From Undaria pinnatifida (lineage: Eukaryota > Sar > Phaeophyceae > Laminariales > Alariaceae): 64,000 bases of DNA. Both the position numbers and the translations under genes were made by a program. The stretch is taken from contig JABAKD010000016.1 in assembly GCA_012845835.1 (NCBI GenBank), forward strand, positions 1,139,843 through 1,203,842, written 5' to 3'. Below, piece by piece: positions 48,801 to 59,647 of this stretch (the stretch's first letter is position 1; every line of letters starts with the position of its first letter). Below the pieces are notes generated by a model. That model was not told the DNA's origin. It was given only the letters and a program-made list of their open reading frames with translations, and ran no database searches.

Positions 48801-51800
48801 GACCACTACGTACGGTGATGCCTGAAATGAGTACCCCCCCTCTTTCCGAAAGTAGATATTGACTATTCACTTCACCTCCCATACTGCTAGGTGTATAGTG
48901 CGTGTGAGCCATTCCACGGTAGAGGGGTGCAGCATAACTTTCCAAGAATTTTATGAGCTCCTACCATGAGGGGCTAGCTGAACATCTCACCCGAAACATG
49001 AATTCGAAGGCGTTCGTTCGCGCAAGCAGCCCGACCACTTTTTTTTTTTTTTTCGTGCTACAGTAGTCGTAGAACAAACATACTCGTGAAGTTGCCATCA
49101 TGCTAACCGATAAATCCACACCCGCGGAAACTCAACCGGTCAGAAGCGTTTGGCTTAAAAAAACTGAAAATCCCTCGTCGTCGAATGACTCGCGTGATAT
49201 TCGGTTTTCTTCTCCTTCCTGGGAATGCTCCTGGTTGACCGGTAATGAAGCTCATGCTGCACATTGTCCGATTACGTTAACAACAACAGCAACATTACAT
49301 TTGTTTTTCAAGGAGTAACGTAGGCCGCTACCGTTTGCGACTGTAGTTTTTGACATCCTTCAATGCGCCAAGCCAAGCCCGTCTTGAAACCTGCGTCGAA
49401 CCCACCCCAAGTCGCGTCAAAACGGCGACGTTTTTCAAACTCCGAGCGCTCGACAAAGTGTGGGCATTTCTAGCGACACATGACTGATAACTTTCTACAC
49501 CATCCAGCATCCAACCACCACCACACGACCACCACCACTGCCCTAATGTCTGCCTTTCGTCTAACCCCCCGCCCCCCTCGGAAGGTCCATGGCAAGGTAT
49601 TCGCGGTGGCCGCTTCTTATGGACCAAACGACGGGAGCTCCACCCGCCGCAGCGCTGAAACTTGCGCCGGAAAATTCCTGGATGTTTCTTGGCTGGGAGA
49701 TGTAGAGTCGGCGAAGGCGGTGGCGTTGGAGAGGCCCGAAATATTCGTGGATCTCATGGCGCATACGACGGGGGCGAGGTGAATTGCGAAGCAGCAGTAG
49801 TGTTTGATTTGCGACTAGGGGCCACAGGTTCGATAACTTAGTCCGTCCACACTACGAAATTCTCAACGTTACGTCTTCGTTCCTAGAATTTCCCCCAGGA
49901 GGTCGGCGTCACGGTTAGGGTCAGGGTTTGGTATGGCACTAGGGCTTGCAGTCGAGACGTTATTTTTTGCTACTTTGTTTTCTTGAATGACGGGCGCTTC
50001 TAAACGCAAAAACTCGCCCGAATTTCGTAGTTGTTTTGCGATATGTATATATATATATTTTGTCTGTATCTAGCTAGGTCATGGAATATGTCTCATCGAG
50101 TTTTGCTTTCATGATCTTCTTAAAACCAATGTGTGGGTGGGAGGTCTTTTTTTTCAGGCTTTTTTCTGAGGGCATGGAGCTCCTCAAAAGAGAAGAAAAA
50201 GCCCCAGAAAAAAAAAATGGTTCACCCAAGCAACATGAGCCAGTCAAGCATGTTTTAACCTGTGTCGTCAAAAGCTGGTCCAAGGTGTACACTGCCTTGA
50301 AAAAACTGCGCCCAATGTGTGTGACAGCGGGATTTAATGATTGTTTTGTAGGTCGAGGTTGAACACAATGGGGTTCGAATTTCGTGATATCGAGAGTTGA
50401 GCGTTATTTTGTAGGCCGTGGTTGCTAGCGTCATACCTTGCGCACCTTGGTAGGGCGCGCCTGCTACACGGCCAAGGCTACGGTCTAGGGGGGCGACTTG
50501 GGGGGGCGCTTTTTTGCCGTGGCTCGTGGTCACTCCCGCGAGTGACTCACCCCCCTGTTCCTTTGCGGCCTTAAGCCTTCTCGTTTTTTTTTTTTCGAAG
50601 TGAATCCGCAACACGAGGAATGGTAAGCTACGCTGTGCCAAAAAAAAAACGCCTTGTCAAGTACTTTCGTCCGTGCGAGGTACAGAGTCACTCGTGCGAC
50701 TGGCTTAAATCCGGTGAGGCATATCCAAACCGTCGTAACATCCCCCCTACCACCGCAACCTTGGTGATATCTGTAGGAAGGACGGGTGCCACCTGAGGGC
50801 GACGGTTATCCGAGGACACGAGAAACGTAAAAGCACTCGTGTTACATCTCGGTGTGCACTCTGGTAGACCACTCTGGTAGACCAACTATCGAGGGAGAGC
50901 GCTTTTGGAGAGGAACTATCTTGTGTCCCCCCCTCCACCTGACAGCAGGATTCCTAAAATCATGTTTTTTTTTGATTTTTTTTTTTTGTTTGTTTCCAAC
51001 CCTCCGACGGATGAGGGGGGAGGGGGGGGGGGAGTTGAGCTTTGAGGTTACCACACTTTTCTATCAATCCATGAGCCGTAAGACTTTTCCCCGGTGCTTG
51101 TTGTTGCTGTTGCGGTGGCGGGTTCTGTTCAGGCACGGCATTCCCGCACTGAAGCCGGCTCCGATAGTGGCTAGCTACCTGGGATACCCCGGCACTGTGG
51201 GATCTGACTACACCGACTACGCCATCGTCGACAGCGTGAGTGAAACAGCAACACTTTTCTGAGGCCTTGGTGCGGTAGGGCATGGGTCCGGACGCTCCTT
51301 TTTTTGTGCTAAACTCGACCTTGTGCAAAAGCACCTTTCGGTACGTTGTACAACCGACCTAAGGTTTGACGCGCCGCGCAGACAACTGTGGGGGTGTGGT
51401 GACCTTGAGGTCTTACTTTTATCCGTAGGTATGTTGGTGTAGGGTAGACATACGAATAACTTGGGGGGGGTTGTATGGTCTCAGACGGGGTTTGTGGAGA
51501 GGGCCTCTGCAACATGCAGGCAATGGCTGGGGTTTGACGTTGGCGGTGGAGCACGGTAGTGGATATACACAAATACATCGTATTTTCTCGTATATAACCC
51601 CCCTCACCGTTGTTTCGGCTACGGGTGTGAAGGCGGTGTGGTGTATATACAAGCTACCCGTAGGGAAAACGCTCGCAACGGCCGTTTTTCTTCGAAATTA
51701 TACTGCCGTCGTTCCCACATAAGTTTGTCTACTCGTCGCCAACTACCTCCGTCTACTTGGAACGCTCGTGGTATCGTCTAGTAATCGTGAGATGCTAGGC

Positions 51801-54800
51801 GAAACACGTCATCACCTGGTAGTCGTATCCATGTATGCACACCTGTTCCTTCGGTAAATAACCTGGAGAAATCTTTGGTTGCTTATACTACTCCACAATA
51901 TTTTTCCTGGGGGTTTCCTGGACGGCCAAAATGAGCTCCTGAAACGTGTTTTCTGAACTTGTCCTTGAACGCGTTTGTTTTGCTTCGTTGAATCCATTTT
52001 TTTCATGACGTGCTCGCAATCCGTAGACGGTGGTGCCTCCGGAGCTGAGCTACGTAGGTTTTTCGGAGAAGTTGGTATACCTTCCGCACAGCTACCAGGC
52101 CAACGACTACAACGTTTCGCACGGGTTCTGCCCCGGGGGCGAGGATCTCCGCGAATGTCAGGCGTCTGTCAGGTACGTACTCGTACGCAAAATATGAAAC
52201 AGGCTGCTCTGAGTTATTTTATTGGAGACACACGGGGATGTGTGCTCCAGAACACGTTACGCAGGCATGACTCTTGATGAAAAAACAAGAGCAAGAGAGC
52301 GGCCTTTGACAAAAACAACACCTTGGTGCATTCGCGTTACTCTCGAAAATGAGAGAAAGCGACCGCTGACTGTACAAACATCGACGTCATCAAGGCGGGA
52401 TGCATTCTTCGCCCTTTCGAAGAGGGCAAGAAAAATGAACGCGATTTGTGATTTGTGATTTCTAATGTACCGAAAAGTCGCCTTCCTGCTACTACAACAC
52501 ATATATCATATACAACCTGCCCCCCCCGCCTGGTTCTAACACGTGTCCGTCGTCCGTTCGTCACCCCCCCCCAGGAGTTCTAGAGGTTTGGACGGCCATC
52601 TGAATCGGTGGGGAAGCGAGGGACCCGTGCTGTGCAACTACAACAGCATCCACAAGATGGAGCCCGACTCATTTACGGTGTTCACCAACATATTGAAGAG
52701 GTACTCTGTTCATGGTTTCGACAAACGAAAGAAAATGGGTAGGGTAAATGAAGGTGCACCAACCATTGTTTTTTTTTTCTTTTTTTTTTCTGAGGATCTT
52801 AATCCCTTGAGTAGCATTAAAAAAAAAAGAAAGTTAAATTTGAGCAAAACTGAAGGCGCAGCCCTTCGAACTAAATCCATTCCGTGGCCTACTACGGAGT
52901 TCCACTGTGAGCAGGATTAATTATAAAGGAAAAAAAAGGGGGCAAAACAGCACCATACCTGCCTCTGTTTGATAGCGTTCGACCCAAGTTTATTTTGTCG
53001 GCTGGTCCTACCAGGTCTACCGAACCTCGATCGAACAACAGTTGTAGCGTAGGGGAGGTCTCCGGTTGAAAGGTGGCGCTGCTCTTTGCTTTTTGGTGTG
53101 TAATTTCAATTTGTTAACAATGGATCTCTGTAGTAGGTGCACGAAACAATCATTGTCGCGACGTCATTGCATACCTCTACCAGTATTAGTAGGTGCTCTC
53201 ATTGTATGGGCGGTAAGACGGCGTGAGCAAAACACCACAGACATCGAGCTCTAAAATCTGTTGTCAAGTCTCTCTCGGTATCGCATGATACCTGCCTGCT
53301 TGCTCCCGAACGGACATACAAAACGGCCAGAGTCCCAGGAAGCGTGCTCCTGCTGTTGGCCTCTTCGCGCGACCCTGCGGACAACGTGGAGTTGCACTTA
53401 AAGGCCGAGGCGGCAGCGAGGGGGGTGCACCCGGACAGGATCGTGCTGGACGAAAGGTTGTCCCGAGACGAACATCTCTGGGTGAGTTTGCTTTTGGTGG
53501 ATGCAACTCACGCGCCAGGCAGATCACGTTCTAGATAGTCTATAGATCCTAAATATGTCGTTAAGGTATTTCCACAAGCAGGATCGGTGTAACACAGATC
53601 CAACCCAGGAGATAACATGCTAGATCATACAGATCGCACGGCTCCCACCAGGAATCTTGATCTATGGGCCGTGCAGATCGTTTTAGATCAGGAATACGTC
53701 TCCCAATCTGATGTGTCTGGATTTGGTGAGTGCATATTCAACCCGGGAAGCACATGCTAGATCATGCAGATCGTACAGTTCCCACCAGGAAACTTGATCT
53801 ATAGGCCATGCAGATCGTAATATATCAGGGATGTGTAACATACCATGTATGACAGATCCTTAGGGGGGATCTGACGTGTCCGAAGTGTGAAAGGTTACCT
53901 CGAGAAGAACATGCATGTTGGTAAGTTGATTGTGCCGGACGAAAGGTTGTCTCGAGAGGGAACATGTGTGGGTGAGTTGGTTTTGCGTAGGTGTTCCATG
54001 TTTCATGGACGGTACGATTACTTGTAATCTGGCAGCAGCCTATGAGTAATGAAGCAATTTTTGAAACCACGCCTCAGAGAAACGTGCTGCGGCATGGATT
54101 GGTGAAGAAAATTCGATCGAAAGCTCACAGAGACGAGCTAAAAGAGCTCCCAGCACCTCCGTATTTACAAACGGGATAACTCAATGGACAATGTGATACC
54201 GAGCTGTTCGATTTGATAGGCGGTGCTAGGGCGAACACCGTTTCACTTTTTTCAGGGAAATCATGCGAAAAAACGCTCCAAAGTCCCCTTCTTGGGTTAG
54301 GCCACCCGGCAAGCGCAAGCACACGTCAAACTACAGAGCGCCAGCCATCCTCGTGAGACCTGGTACCGATTAACGGCTCGACGAATAACACCGTGCGCCC
54401 CTTCTTTCATAATGCTAACAAACGTTAATCGCTGAACGGGCCGCCCCTGATTTTGGTACCGTGATCTCACCGACCTTGCCCCCGCCCCCCCCTGGTTGCC
54501 CCCCCCGCCCCCCCGCTTGCCCCCTCTCTCTCGCCTTTCATGCACTTGCGCCGAACGTGAAGCGCGTTAGCGGCTCTTGCGACCTGTTCGTGGATAGCCT
54601 CGTTTACGGCGCCCACACGACCGCGGCGGATGCATTGTGGGCAGGCCTTCCCCTCCTCACCCTGAGAGGCTACGGAGTGGGTGAGGATTCCGAGGGAGTC
54701 GGGTCTTAGGGCTAAGGTTGGGGTCAGGGGTAGGGCTAGGTAGTCTGCAGTAGGGGATCTCCCAATAAGGCGGTCTGAGCAAGGCGGGTATCCCTATATA

Positions 54801-56449
54801 AGGCGGTCAAAATCGCTTGGCACACGGTGTCTGTGGAATTGCACGCATAACGCGGAGTGAATAAGACGGGGTCCCCCAATAAGGCGGTCATATTGCCCTA
54901 GCACACCACCACCGCCTTTGCTGGGGGACCCCCACTGTATCATATAAGTGATGATGAAAAAGCGGAGCCGTTACCGCGGCAAGCGTCAAGGATGCCCAGA
55001 GGGAGAGAGGGGAGGGAGGGGGAAAAAAACAGCAACGATCCACGCTATTCACGCAGCCTGGCCGTTGCCCAGTGTTGTCGATATCTACACCCAAAATTCG
55101 AAGACAGAGCATCTCTTCCCGGTCCAGACGACGACTTTTGAGCGCATAAACCAGCATATTTTCTTACGTTACGGAGAACGGCACCATTGTTTTCGTAATC
55201 TTAATCGGACATACATTGGGCGTAAATACCTCAATCTTTGGCGGTAACTCACCGCGTGATCGAAGTGGCTGCAGCACGCTCTCGCCGTTTGAATATATGG
55301 GGTGATACGACGGGGTAGAGTCTTCTTGTCACTCAATACATCGAATTTTCTGTCATGCTCCGTAAGGGGAAGCGTTGATTATCCACCCGGATCTTGGGGG
55401 GATTCAAGGGCATGATTTCGAAGTTTCAAGAAGTTCAGGGTATCTGGATGACAAGAGCTGACATCGATAAGTACCCGCGCCTCCCCTAACATCGTGCCCG
55501 ATTGCGAGCTCTCCCATGTTTCTGTAGTACACGCCGGACCACCCCGTGTGCCCTTGTAGAGCAACTATAATGTCCCCCCAATAATTCCACGTCATTTGTC
55601 CCCAAACACATGGGTACGTAGTAATTCCAAGTAGTTTTTCCCCGGATCTTGGGGGGATTCAAGGGCATGATTTCGAAGTTTCAAGAAGTTCAGGGTATCT
55701 GGATGACAAGAGCTGACATCGATAAGTACCCGCGCCTCCCCTAACATCGTGCCCGATTGCGAGCTCTCCCATGTTTCTGTAGTACACGCCGGACCACCCC
55801 GTGTGCCCTTGTAGAGCAACTATAATGTCCCCCCAATAATTCCAAGTCATTTGTCCCCAAACACATGGGTACGTAGTAATTCCAAGTAGTTTTTCTCCAA
55901 AACGTGGATATTAAAGAGGCGAATGACACCTCCCACCCCCTTACCCCCTTTACTCCTTCATTCCCGCCTTTTGAACTTAGACGAAACCCCCGTGGGACAA
56001 ATGTCCGGGCGCGTTGGAACCTCCCTTCTTTCTGCGCTGGGCCTGCCGGAGCTGACCTTTTACAGCGTGAAGGAATTGGAGGATGCGGCTGTGAAGTTGG
56101 CACAGTCACCCTCCGGACTGGCAAGCCTTAGGAAAAGGTGACAGCGGGTTGATTGATTGATCCGCTCGAATCTCTTCTGAGCTTGGCTCCCGCGCGAATG
56201 TTGTCAAACATACACGCCGTCGCAAGTAACTCGCGGTGATGTTAGCAAGGCCGGAAAATACCGCCGGTACGTGCGAGCTAATTTCGGTAATCGCCGCCCC
56301 ACGAACCCGCGCCAACTCGCCTTATAGGCTGCTCAAGGCGGCGATGAACAGCCCCGTGTTCGACACACCCCTCATTGCGACGAACCTGGAGAGGGCCTAC
56401 GAGGCTATGCGGGAACTGCGGGCTTTGGCCCTGCCCTGCAGCCACATAA
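30834..56449 (+). CDS. OGT: O-GlcNAc transferase with TPR superhelix and GT41 catalytic domain (at least 15 exons)
   Basis: Exons: 30834-31217 (5' limit uncertain), 36566-36706, 37179-37309, 38395-38458, 40031-40170, 42138-42201, 47249-47611, 49585-49778, 51133-51235, 52027-52172, 52575-52700, 53331-53481, 54563-54680, 55981-56137 and 56328-56449. Every junction is GT-AG and in phase. Exons 1-6 give about four to five TPR units, for example GHVETSILHYRRAVDL and FGRYPEARMLYVRSLEINP. Exon 7 has an Asp/Arg/Gly-rich linker, then AYWSYDYRDHPMGHLTRGLL with the conserved GT41 histidine. Later exons give KPAPIVASYLGYPGT, FSEKLVYLPHSY, VLCNYNSIHKMEPDSF with the UDP-contacting Lys, RVPGSVLLLLASS and AHTTAADALWAGLPLLTLRG. 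The enzyme moves GlcNAc from UDP-GlcNAc to Ser/Thr of nuclear and cytosolic proteins. After LPCSHI the exon appears to end at A|GTGAGC; a terminal exon at 57150-57196 with TAG fits the phase but is unproven. With it the protein would be about 816 residues, a usual length. Confidence 0.9.
32785..32965 (+). repeat. Dispersed repeat family G, copy 1
   Basis: Contains GTAACTCAGATCCGGGGTCA, a CATTTTTACCGCGA block and CTTCCCTCGTCGACTCGCGT. Same-strand copies lie at 43880-44065 and 58660-58860, and an inverted one at 59165-59290. Confidence 0.65.
34449..35382 (+). repeat. Tandem duplication with 465-bp period in OGT intron 1
   Basis: TTGGACAGAGTGATnCGTGT begins at 34456 and again at 34921, and similarity continues to GTCTCGAGATTCTGTTA / GTCGCGAGATTCTGTTA. 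Divergence is a few percent by eye, and the duplicate lacks a 3-bp codon-like step near its end. Confidence 0.9.
39180..39415 (+). repeat. Single copy of the GACGGGG repeat in OGT intron 4
   Basis: Starts TTTCTGAACGACGGGACTCC and ends with GCCTTAAGCTCC and GTAGCGCACCGCTATTGCAG, the same order as in 5150-5390. Confidence 0.7.
40900..41140 (-). repeat. Dispersed repeat family H, inverted copy
   Basis: Reverse-oriented relative of 45200-45450, 50480-50715 and 61385-61620, recognised by TTTGGCACAGCGTAGCTAAA and AAGGCCACCAAAAAGTTACC. Confidence 0.5.
41190..42080 (+). mobile_element. Decayed LINE-type retroelement fragment, copy 2
   Basis: Parallel to 12850-13780 over about 900 bp. It gives LREDIGMKTYLHGPMDYAKK, FRVGDLDLPERRKR and MCPCGTSIKSRTH. 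It is broken by frameshifts and lies in OGT intron 5, ending in a C-tract just before OGT exon 6. Confidence 0.6.
44367..44466 (+). mobile_element. TTAA-flanked MITE, copy 2
   Basis: 100 bp bounded by TTAA, with ends CCCCTTTAGAGC and GTTGTGAAGGAG; interior ACTAAATCCAAGTAATATGT. It lies in OGT intron 6. A degenerate relative without clear ends is at 45065-45160. Confidence 0.8.
45200..45450 (+). repeat. Dispersed repeat family H, copy in OGT intron 6
   Basis: Carries GTGGCCnGAGG, CACGAGTGACCCCCCTGCTC, GGTAAGCTACTGT and GTGCGAGTGGC, parallel to 50480-50715 and 61385-61620. Confidence 0.7.
45465..46325 (+). repeat. Minisatellite (CATCATAA / CATCATCATAA)n
   Basis: About 860 bp of 9- to 12-bp units based on AACATCATCAT, within OGT intron 6. 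Higher-order repeats containing CATCATCATGACATCAGCAT appear twice. Confidence 0.95.
48925..49105 (+). repeat. Dispersed repeat family A, copy 2
   Basis: Shares GTGCAGCATAACTTTCCAAG, ACCCGAAACATGA and TTCGAAGGCGTTCGTTCGCG with 62970-63150 and 7010-7190. Confidence 0.7.
50480..50715 (+). repeat. Dispersed repeat family H, copy in OGT intron 8
   Basis: Shares GCCGTGGCTCGTGGTCACTC, GGTAAGCTACGCTGTGCC and CAGAGTCACTCGTGCGACTG with the 61385-61620 copy. Confidence 0.75.
53613..53840 (+). repeat. Tandem duplication of about 141 bp rich in AGATC/GATCT
   Basis: Two units begin GCTAGATCATnCAGATCG at about 53621 and 53757 and share CCCACCAGGAAnCTTGATCT. They lie in OGT intron 12. Confidence 0.75.
55386..55898 (+). 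repeat. Near-identical tandem duplication, 255-bp period
   Basis: CCCGGATCTTGGGGGGATTC starts at 55386 and 55641. The two units differ at only a few positions by eye. They lie in OGT intron 13. Confidence 0.95.
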
Positions 56450-57149
56450 GTGAGCTTTTTGACGCGATCGTTCTGGTTTGTTTGCCCACTTGGTCCAGTC
56501 ATTCAGGTAGGCGATGCGGTCATTGTGTTTTTTTCGCCCAGTTTGTCCAGCACCAATTTTTAATTTTTTGTGAGATGGTGGCCACAAGAGTAGGTCCGCT
56601 CTACCTCCGCAATTTACTTGTGTTCTTGGGGTCTGGCCTTGCGTTTTTTTTGTCGTGCATCGGGTCCCACACTCCCTCCCAAAACGCGAATCGAACCGCG
56701 TTTGAGTGGGACTTGGCTATAACAATGTTTACCCGTGATGTGGTGGGTAGTTTGGTCAACGTTCTAGGGGTGTCTCGGGCATCTAACCCCTTCACACATC
56801 CGACCCAATGCGCGTGTTTCTTTCTTGTCGAGGTGCCTATATCGTGTCCCCGAACAAAACAGTTAGTTTCACTAGGTGCTACGGTACCACCTCGACTGAT
56901 TGACCAGACCAGTAGCAACTTAAGGAGCACGCACACGTCCTACAATACACACGAAAAATATTTCATAAAATTATTCCAAGGGCGTCGGCCGTGAGCTCGA
57001 CGAACTTCAGGGTCGACACTCATCTTTTGCAAGCTGCGTTGTTGGTACCTGTTCTTTTTACATCAAATCTGCACGCACACACGAAGACGCGCGAGAATCG
57101 AGACCGAACGCGTCGATACTTTTGGAGTCCCTAACTCTATCCGTTGCAG

Positions 57150-57196
57150 GCATGCAGCGGTTCGTGTATCACTGTTGCAGCTGCATACGGCGGTAG
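57150..57196 (+). CDS. Candidate terminal exon of OGT
   Basis: A good acceptor (CTCTATCCGTTGCAG) is followed by a 2-nt phase start that completes the split codon left at 56449 and then an open frame of 15 codons to TAG at 57194-57196. It would end the protein in SMQRFVYHCCSCIRR. No family motif is expected here, so the call rests only on phase and acceptor quality. Alternatively, the exon starting at 56328 could read through to a stop near 56994. Confidence 0.3.
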
Positions 57197-57358
57197 AGTT
57201 TCTGCACTAATGGAGCTATTCGATGACAAAATCCCACGGCCTAGGGTCTACGACGGACAAAATAGCGTAGAATCGGTCTATTTCCGACAATCTCGGGTTA
57301 TAAATGACCGTTTTAGCACTTAGACTGGGATCATTTTGGGAGTTATAAATGGGTTAAT

Positions 57359-57448
57359 TTAACCCCTTTACAACTGGAAACCCGTTTTTGGGGACAAAAT
57401 TACTTGGATTTAGTATAGGGAGGGGTTCGGGGGCTCTAAAGGGGTTAA
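57359..57448 (-). mobile_element. TTAA-flanked MITE, copy 3
   Basis: 90 bp from TTAA to TTAA. The ends CCCCTTTA and TAAAGGGG are perfectly inverted, and the interior has AAATTACTTGGATTTAGTAT. Confidence 0.85.
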
Positions 57449-57857
57449 GGGGGCCCGTCACACAGATTTGTTTTCGCCAAAAAGAGGTATACCTCCATCG
57501 TGGCACGCGTCCGTCTGTACCGTTGGATAGTCAGGGACGCGACGTCATCATGTACACCTCGTAACCCTTTTGTGGCTTGATTGCCTGCTGCAATGTGTGT
57601 CTCTGTCTCGTAGTTTTGTGACCCCGGAGAGAGCTCGTCTCTCTACCGTATGTGACGGTGTATGTATAGCACACCCCCTCGGACGAGTTTCGTATGGCGA
57701 TTTCTCGACAACCGAGGGTAGAGTCTAAAGGCCGAGGGACACCTCTATGGAAATATCTGGACGACATCCTTCCAAAGCCGCCGCACCGGTGTTATTCGTG
57801 CCGCGCTGGTTTCGGAGGGAACCGGCTCAGCATTTCCTCCTCCCAGGGGGAGTGTTA

Positions 57858-58468
57858 TACACCAACACTAACACCAACACTAACACCAACACTAACACTA
57901 ACGCTAACACTAACGCTAACACTAACACTAACACTAACACTAGCACTAACACTAACACTAACACTAGCACTAACACTAACACCAACACTAACACTAACAC
58001 TAACACTAACACTAGCACTAACACTAACACCAACACCAACACCAACACTAACACCAACACCAACACTAACACTAGCACTAACACCAACACTAACACTAAC
58101 ACCAACACCAACACTAACACTAGCACTAACACTAACACTAGCACTAACACCAACACTAGCACTAACACCAACACTAACACCAACACCAACACTAACACTA
58201 ACACTAGCACTAACACCAACACTAGCACTACAACACTAACACCAACACTAACACTAACACCAACACTAACACTAACACTAACACTAACACTAACACTAAC
58301 ACTAACACTAACACTAACACTATTAGTAACACTAACACTAACACTAGCACCAACACTAACACTAGCACCAACACTAACACTATTAGTAACACTAACACCA
58401 ACACTAACACCAACACTATTAATAACACCAACACCAACACTAACACCAACACCAACACCAACACTAAA
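57858..58468 (+). repeat. Hexanucleotide array (CTAACA / CCAACA)n
   Basis: About 600 bp of hexamers, mostly ACTAAC and ACCAAC with occasional GCTAAC and CTAGCA. On the minus strand this reads GTTAGT/GTTGGT, close to telomeric TTAGGG types. The Leu-Thr and Asn-Thr reading frames through it are artefacts. Confidence 0.95.
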
Positions 58469-59647
58469 ACTGTCATATACGGTATGAGGCATCAGCACGG
58501 ATACAGATGGGTGCAAATATCAGTGTAAGGTGAAGAACACACACAATTACGGCGTCCTAAAACGCGAGAAAGGATTGCGGTCTCATCCGTGGTGTGCGAA
58601 GGAGCGTGCAGCAGCAGCAGCTCAAAATATATTCATGCTGCGCACGCGCGTGTCGTACCTTTTTTCCCCCTTCCTCATCCCATCTATTATCTTCGCATTT
58701 TTCCCTTCCTCCTTCTTCTTCCCTAGACGTAACTCAGACCCGGGGTCACTAAATAGGCTTTTCTCCCCCGTCGCCGTTACTGTACACGTCTATATTTTTA
58801 TCCCGAGAAAATTCAGCTGTTCCTTCCCTCTCGTCGACTCGCGTGGAAGTTTTCTGTCTGCCTTCTACGCTGCGACTTTGGACACCACATCCCCCCCATT
58901 CTCAATAGAGAGAGCTGATTTTTGGCCGCGACCAATGCTAACTATTATCAAGTTCATTTAGGCTTTAAATCCTATTTTCCTCTGACGTGCCCACAGGAAC
59001 AACTAAGCTCGCGCTAATTTCAACTAAGTTACATTATGTGTACTTCGAGTATACACATAGCTACATGCTACCGTGGACGTGCAAAGGCAATTTCGATGCC
59101 AGTTGTCGAGGACAGAAAGCGCTGAAGACTTTTCGCGACAAAACGAAGGGCGCGTACAGCTTATTCCGCTGTGGGGAGGGGGGAGAAGAGCCTGCTTAGC
59201 CACCCTAGGTCTGAGTTGCGTGTAGGGAGGGAGAAAGGGGGAAAAAAAAGGGAAAAGACTATAAATGGGATGAATAAAACGAAAGAGAGAGAGAGAAACG
59301 AACGAAGTGCGTCATTTTCTGTCTGAAACTGTTTTTCGAAAAGAAAAAATTTAACCCCCCCTTTAGTACTGCAGCGCACAGACATCTATATAGATCTGGA
59401 TCTATATTCAAGCGATTTGCTCTCAAAATGAGGACTCCAGTCCTGTTCACGGGGTAAAAAACGCGCAACGCGATGAACCATACCACTCACTGCCTAGGTA
59501 TACAAAAAAACCGTATTTGAAAAATAAAAATGAATTTTCCAGACGATTTTGGGTCAAGGGGGCCCGATATCCAGGAAATAGTTTAGACAAAAAAAGAAAG
59601 TGCCACCGTATGGGTGCAGTTCTGAAAGACTTAATGCCCGCATTCAG

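Larger units (their letters stand above)
57197..59647. other. Intergenic repeat cluster between OGT and the TPR-like gene
   Basis: No exon was recognised. The interval contains a TTAA-flanked MITE (57359-57448), an element matching 14575-14830 that carries a hexanucleotide array (57610-58480), and a pair of inverted copies of a 200-bp repeat (about 58655-58860 and 59165-59290). Confidence 0.6.

Noticed and set aside
49905-49930. Interstitial telomere (TTAGGG) at 49.9 kb and 54.7 kb
   Set aside because: Only one or two imperfect GGTTAGGGTCAGGG-type units occur, too few to separate from chance G-rich sequence.
57820-57870. Solo LTR starting after a GGGGGAGTG purine tract
   Set aside because: TGTTAT after a purine-rich run resembles a Copia LTR start, but no matching LTR end, primer-binding site or integrase frame was found.
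57694-58516. Long Leu-Thr, Asn-Thr and Val-Leu ORFs on both strands
   Set aside because: They are translations of the hexanucleotide array, which keeps all frames open.
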